From contig MU621150.1 in the NCBI GenBank assembly GCA_025399215.1, forward strand, positions 1-64,000: 64,000 nt of DNA, read 5' to 3'. Positions within the stretch are counted from its first letter, which is position 1, and the number at the start of each line of letters is the position of its first letter. Of the stretch, positions 59,244 through 64,000 are shown in pieces. The translations under genes and the position numbers were made by a program. The notes beneath the pieces are model-generated. The model made no database searches, was not told where the DNA came from, and saw only the letters and a program-made list of their open reading frames with translations. Source of the stretch: Globomyces pollinis-pini. Its lineage: Eukaryota; Chytridiomycota; Chytridiomycetes; Rhizophydiales; Globomycetaceae.

Positions 59244-59522
59244 ATGTTTAATCCACAATTATCAAATCAAACAATTGTTAATCAGGGTTCTACTGATATT
59301 CACTCTAATTGTAAAGTTCAATCGTCCGCATCCTTTTTGGGGACATCTGCCAATATAATGGCCATTAAATGGACGTTAAAGTGCTTGGTGAAGTCACTCT
59401 ACAAAAAGCACAAACATGGACAAGTGGTTGATTCAAAGTCTCGCTTTAACAAGGAAAAATTACACCATCAAATGCGTGAAGAGGGATTTTGGAAAAAGTA
59501 TGCCGGGAATGAAGATGGATGA
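59244..59522 (+). CDS. Family A small protein 3 (QMREEGFWK family)
   Basis: 92 aa. N-terminus FNPQLSNQTIVNQGSTDIHS matches genes 1 and 2; then SASFLGTSANIMAIKWTLK, CLVKSLYKKHKHGQVV and FNKEKLHHQMREEGFWKKY. It is about 60 percent like genes 1 and 2 by eye, so an older duplicate. It keeps the length and the promoter. Function unknown. Confidence 0.68.
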   Translation: MFNPQLSNQTIVNQGSTDIHSNCKVQSSASFLGTSANIMAIKWTLKCLVKSLYKKHKHGQVVDSKSRFNKEKLHHQMREEGFWKKYAGNEDG

Positions 59523-59985
59523 CTACTACAAATCTTTCACCAAATCTCCTGCGCGCTCTTTGGGAATACAGTTACCCTTACAAGAAAAAGTCTCAGAACC
59601 AGTGTACGTGTCCAAACTTGGACCAGTCTAGTTGATCGGAAGACTGATTTTGACGAGGATAAAATAAGCCATCAGATGCACGTATAACCAATAAAAAAAC
59701 TTCAATGAATGATATTGACATTCCGCTACAAGAAAATGTTTTCAAATATATGCAAAATCGCCAATCAGTCCTTAAGCCCAGTAAGATCTAGCACCATAAA
59801 CTTTATATTTACACGTCATTTTAAAGCATAAATGCAGTTGAATATGGATGCACATATTGTTAGTCATTGTGATGATGATACTAACGAACCCAATACTGAA
59901 TCGACGCGCCATGTTGAATGAATAATCATGTGTCACGCTTAGAATTTATAATGAAGCATTATTTCTCATTATTTCCCCATGCAAA

Positions 59986-60297
59986 ATGTTGAATTCAAAT
60001 CATACCATTGTGAATGAAGATTTTGCTGTTTTTTATACCAATAATGAAGAATTTTCGGATCATCATACAGATGAAAAGGTATCGAAAAATAAATCTTCTG
60101 CATCTTATATTGGATCTTCTGTCAACGAGAGGTCTACCAAATGGGAATCACTTTGGTTAAAGTCCCAGATTCTTTCACTCTACAATAAATCCAAAAAAGT
60201 GGTCAAGTCTCCAATGACCCATTTAAACAAGGACAAATTACACAGACAGATGCGTGAAGAGGGATTTTGGAAAAAGTCTTATCATAATGATGATTAA
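59986..60297 (+). CDS. Family A small protein 4 (QMREEGFWK family)
   Basis: 103 aa, more diverged. N-terminus LNSNHTIVNEDFAVFYTNNE; then SSASYIGSSVNERSTKWESL, SLYNKSKKVVKSPMT and LNKDKLHRQMREEGFWKKS. The order of modules (SA.YIGSS, SLY.KSK, then QMREEGFWK) is kept. One copy of the upstream motif (TGAATAATCATGTGTCA) occurs at about 59918, but the TATA box is less clear (TTATAATG at about 59947). Confidence 0.65.
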   Translation: MLNSNHTIVNEDFAVFYTNNEEFSDHHTDEKVSKNKSSASYIGSSVNERSTKWESLWLKSQILSLYNKSKKVVKSPMTHLNKDKLHRQMREEGFWKKSYHNDD

Positions 60298-60693
60298 GCT
60301 TCTGGAAAAAAAGAAGTTTATGAATAAAAACGAGTGATCAAAAGAAAACATTTATAAACTTAAGATACTGTAGAGGAATCCCAGGTTGCTGGTGTAGTTC
60401 AGACTGAGATGCTTTTGAGGCATCATGAAATAAGAAGCATGGTACGCTTATTCCTTGTGTACCACGATTGTGTAACTATGTGATTAAAAACATGTGCGCG
60501 TTTGGCGAACAATCATATACAAATACATCCAGTGAAATCTAATTTAATCTTCCACTTGAGGGTTCTAGAAACTATAGTTCATCCATCGGTATGAAACAAC
60601 TTATTTCCCATATCTCGAGGGGTTGAAAAGAAACTGCAATGGATAAATGGCCAACCTATAAATACATATCCAGTAGAATCAATAGGCATAAAA
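60298..60693. other. Intergenic region between family A genes 4 and 5
   Basis: No gene seen. A TATAAATA box at 60657-60664 precedes gene 5 by 29 bp. An open frame on the other strand is a shadow of the gene 5 start. Confidence 0.4.
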
Positions 60694-61062
60694 ATGTGGT
60701 TTTCCAGATCATCAATTTCATTACCTAACCTTCCTTTAGTACAACTATCACTGGAAGCAATCAAAACAATTCAACCTGTTCATAAGCCAATCAATGATCC
60801 AAGTATCGTTACCGAAGATTCCATTTGTACAATTGTCGAAAAGAATGAAAGCTATTCAACAATCAACGGGATAAAGTCCTTAGTTGATTCACTTTACAAA
60901 AAAACCAAACCAGTGTATTCTGCAATTTGCAAAGAAACTAATAAAACAGTAAATTCTGTAAATGTTCAAAAGAGTCGTTTTGACCGGGATAAAATACGTC
61001 AACAGATGCGTGAAGAAGGATTTTGGAAGATTAATTCTGAAATTGGCGATTCGCGTGATTAA
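60694..61062 (+). CDS. Chimeric small protein: family-B-like N-terminus, family A C-terminus (A5)
   Basis: 122 aa, single exon. The N-terminal module SLPNLPLVQLSLEAIKTIQP with HKPINDPSIV aligns with family B genes 1 and 2, at DNA level too (both begin ATGTGGTT in gene 1 and here). The second half switches to family A: INGIKSLVDSLYKKTKPVY, then FDRDKIRQQMREEGFWKIN. It carries the B-type TATAAATA box, not the A-type promoter. It links the two families and suggests the modules were swapped or that both families come from a two-module ancestor. Function unknown. Confidence 0.68.
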   Translation: MWFSRSSISLPNLPLVQLSLEAIKTIQPVHKPINDPSIVTEDSICTIVEKNESYSTINGIKSLVDSLYKKTKPVYSAICKETNKTVNSVNVQKSRFDRDKIRQQMREEGFWKINSEIGDSRD

Positions 61063-61296
61063 GTTTTAACTAAATAGGCAAGTTTATGAAATAATAAAAA
61101 CAAATTAAGAAATGAAATCTTTATATTGTATGAGAATACATTGGAATGATCAAGAAGGATAGAGGACGTCCAAGTGATTGAACGCCTTTTAACCCTCCAA
61201 ATAATTGCCATTGTGTGCCACAATCATATTGAAATTATTACTCAAGATTTCAATGGGATATAAATAGTTTGGAAATTAAAAACTTTAGCCAACAAA

Positions 61297-61823
61297 ATGT
61301 GTTATACCAAGAAACCATTGATAGCAGTACCGAGACTTCCTTTACTACAACTATCCATAGAAGATATTAAAGGACTTCAAGAATCACTACCAATTCATGA
61401 CCCCATTATTGATGAAATTCTTTCTACTTCCTCATCTCAGAGTGTTGATGATGTTGAAAAGCAACAAAGAATGTATCAAATGATTCGATATTCTAAAAAG
61501 TACAAGAAAATTCAAGTGAGTCAAAATGATGAAATTTTTAATTCTTTTCCTTATAGGTCGAGAAAGCAAATTCATTTTGGAACGATAGTTTGAACATTGA
61601 TATGGATGATATTGTAGATGATAATATCATTAAATACGTTCCATCATTAGATCAGTCTTCTTCAAATTCAGAAGTAACAAAATCAAATAGTTCAAATCCA
61701 TTATTGTTTACTAAACATGTTCAGTTTAATGATAATGTGATATTTTATGAACCTCCTGAATACCCTACTGAATCAAATATTCGAGTGTTGATGAGGAAAT
61801 ACTTTAGTTTTTGTTTTAACTAA
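61297..61823 (+). CDS. Family B small protein 2 (EKQQRMYQMIRYSKKYKKIQ family)
   Basis: Two exons (61297-61515, 61557-61823) with a 41-nt intron in the same position and phase as gene 1. N-terminus VPRLPLLQLSIEDIKGLQES and PIHDPIIDEILST; then EKQQRMYQMIRYSKKYKKIQ, VEKANSFWNDSLNIDMDDI, a polar stretch, KHVQFNDNVIFYEPPEYPTE, and MRKYFSFCFN at the stop. The K-x-V-x-F motif followed by a V..FYE strand is like phosphatase 1 docking sites. A TATAAATA box lies at 61259-61266. It ends 120 bp before the kinase gene. Confidence 0.7.
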
Positions 61824-61942
61824 CTACCAATTAATTAATAAAATTCAATTGATATCAGTTATTACTACTCTGACTTGTTCAATGTTGTTGATTTCTTCGC
61901 CATGTTGTTGTTGCTTTCTTTTATTTTTTAAACAACCATAGG

Positions 61943-64000
61943 ATGGAATACACTCTGTATGAGAGAATTGGTAATTTTTACTATGCCATTCTAATAGAAA
62001 AGGCAAAGGTTCTTTCGGTCAAGTATTTCGTGGGTTGGTCTAATTTATTTAACATGAAAGTGTTCAAAATTCTTCTGGTTTAGTAGTCGCTATCAAAGTA
62101 TTGGATATGGATACAGATGAAGATGATATTGCAGATATTAGGAAGGAAATCGCCATCTTATCAACTTGTGATTCTCCTCTAGTTACTCGTTATCACAAAT
62201 CTTTATTAATTGGCACCAAACTTTGGTTGGTCATGGATTATGCTGCCGGTACGTTTTATATACCACTATTAATATCAGGTGGATCAGTGAGAAATTTACT
62301 TAAATCTGGCGTGATACCTGAAAATGCTGTCGCTGTTATATCGCACCAAGTCACATTAGCATTGATTTATCTTCACAAAACTGCACATATTATACATAGA
62401 GATATCAAAGCAGCAAATGTGTTACTTACAGAGGCTGGGAATATAAAATTATGTGATTTTGGTGTGTCTGGTCAAATGGTAAAATCAATAGATAATATCT
62501 TACCAAATTAGACTCTTACATCCAGGTTCCTTTCTTTAAATTTAATTGATTATCAGGAGAAATTCATTTGTTGGTACACCCTACTGGATGGCCCCAGAGA
62601 TAATTCAGAGAGCTCATTATGGGGTTAAAGTAAGTTATCCCCATTTTAATTATTTTAGGCAGATATATGGTCTTTAGGTATCACTGTGATAGAAATGGCA
62701 ACAGGAAATCCCCCATTTGCAGACCAAGATCCCAGAAGAGCACTCTTTTTGATTCCTAGAAGCAGGTTTGAGATTTTCAAGAATTTTAATCGTTCCAGAC
62801 CACCCAAACTTTCCGGAAATTTTTCCACTTCGATGAAAGATTTTATTAGTACATGCCTGAAAGAAGATCCGGATGATGTAAATCACGTCTATTTAATCAA
62901 TTAGAGGCCTAACACTGAAGATCTTTTAAAATGTAAATTTATTAGACAAGCACCATCAGATAACAAAAAAATATTAATGAGTCTATTAAAAAGACATCAG
63001 GTATGGGAAGCAACAGTAGATGATGACGCGACCTCAGATGGAAGCGCCAGTAGCATAGAGGAGCTGGAAGGAACCATCGAAAACTGGGATTTCAGTACTT
63101 TAAAGCCTGGTGTGGGTGGTGTTGGAGTGTCATCTGCAACATCATTCATTGATAGACGTAATTCAGAAATCGGTTCGGAAGCTTCTTTATCAAACTTAAT
63201 GACTCCATTTTCGGATAACGAAAGGCTAACAAATGATATCATTACTAGAAGTGATTTACAATCCAAGAAATCATTTTTGGAATTTCGACGTGATTCCAAT
63301 CCAAGTTCATTGCAAGAGATGATTGATTCAAGTTTAGAAGCACGTAGATCCCTTTCGGGGTCAATATTAGCAGGTAATACTGAATATTCAAATACCACCA
63401 AAACATTTACGAAAGCCGATGTGGTGGCCCAGAAATTGAATTTTTATGAAAATGAATCTGTTCGTTCGCCCGTTGTAGAGAATCAAAAACCAGCGTTGGA
63501 TGATAAATCATCCATTTCAAATGTGACACCATCAACTAACAATTCAAACAATTCAATCAATAGTATCAATGTAGAAACTACTGGTGCAAATGGTGAATCA
63601 ACCATTCCATCACTTCCAAAGCCTACTGTACGATTATTGCACTCTAGAAGACCACGTAATAATACACCCATAGGGGCTGAACAGACGAGTGGATGGGGAG
63701 GTGCAACAGGATGGCAAGGGTTGGGAAAATCGGGAAATCCACCTTCAGCACCTTCAGTGAATGATACCACACCTCGACCATCAACCAATTCTACCACCAA
63801 CATCAGTGAACACACAAAAGGAGTTGTAGAACAGAAAAAGGCTATATTACCCAAACCAACTGATTTCAAAACCCCTTCGGCCTTCCCAGTTATTGATTCA
63901 CGTACTCCATCACCTGCATCAACTCCTCGGGCAAGCTCTCCCTTGAGTAAAGAGTACACATCCCCATTACGTGGTGAAGGGTCCCCTCAATCAATTACGA
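61943..64000 (+). CDS. Ste20/GCK-type protein kinase (MST3/Nak1/Kic1 group), 5' part
   Basis: Germinal-centre kinase of the polarity/morphogenesis (RAM) pathway type. The start [20 protein letters not shown] joins over introns of 32 and 27 nt. Motifs: [41 protein letters not shown] then [44 protein letters not shown]. Then the group-typical tail start [14 protein letters not shown]. The rest is a long Ser/Pro/Asn-rich C-terminal region ([26 protein letters not shown]) and runs off the right edge. At least eight introns of 27-34 nt in the kinase domain; the tail is one long exon. Confidence 0.92.

Noticed and set aside
63483..63959. 158-codon minus-strand frame
   Set aside because: Antisense of the low-complexity tail of the Ste20-type kinase.

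Overview
This is a stretch of AT-rich nuclear DNA from a gene-dense eukaryote, most probably an early-diverging fungus. The fungal signals are a five-domain AROM protein, a stand-alone Spt8-type WD40 protein, a Pkc1-type kinase with HR1, C2, two C1 domains and a kinase domain, and an Adp1-type ABC transporter. ARL2BP and COP1 homologues are also present. These are usually missing from yeasts, and ARL2BP is usually tied to cilia, so a zoosporic lineage (chytrid, sanchytrid, aphelid or Rozella grade) fits best. That placement is inference. Stop codons are standard. Introns are extremely short, mostly 21-41 nt, with GT..AG ends and often a CTAAC/CTAAT-like branch sequence next to the acceptor. 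Most genes are therefore broken across reading frames, and the exon joins reported here were read by eye.

Layout. 1-7.1 kb: the end of an aldo/keto reductase, AROM, and SPT8, which converges on AROM with 8 bp between stop codons. 7.1-14.4 kb: a gene-poor island. It holds three terminal-inverted-repeat elements with target-site duplications (one nested in another), a decayed 28S rRNA fragment, several coding relics, a repeat field built on TCTAATATTAG that includes a telomere-like tract, and a tRNA-like sequence. 14.4-55.5 kb: a tightly packed housekeeping block. In order it holds a U1A/U2B'' RRM protein, TBCE, TFIIF-beta, an unknown coiled-coil protein, a TUG/UBX protein, epsilon-COP, ubiquilin/Dsk2, Avl9, COP1, a large F-box protein, a small unknown gene, a RING protein, aldehyde dehydrogenase, ARL2BP, DENND6, an alpha/beta hydrolase, Pkc1, tryptophanyl-tRNA synthetase, pantothenate synthetase, Esf2/ABT1, APC13, EME1, PrimPol, an Adp1-type ABC transporter and a repeat-rich protein. 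Neighbouring genes are often divergent with only 16-50 bp between start codons, or convergent with similarly small gaps.

55.5-61.9 kb is different. It is a cluster of small paralogous genes with TATA boxes and a repeated upstream motif. Five genes (family A) share a C-terminal QMREEGFWK motif. Two (family B) share an EKQQRMYQMIRYSKKYKKIQ block and a KHVxF motif. One gene joins a family-B-like N-terminus to a family-A C-terminus. A 780-bp unit carrying one family A gene is duplicated almost exactly, and decayed gene pieces lie between the copies. This is the best candidate for an undescribed system. The window ends inside a Ste20/GCK-type kinase gene.
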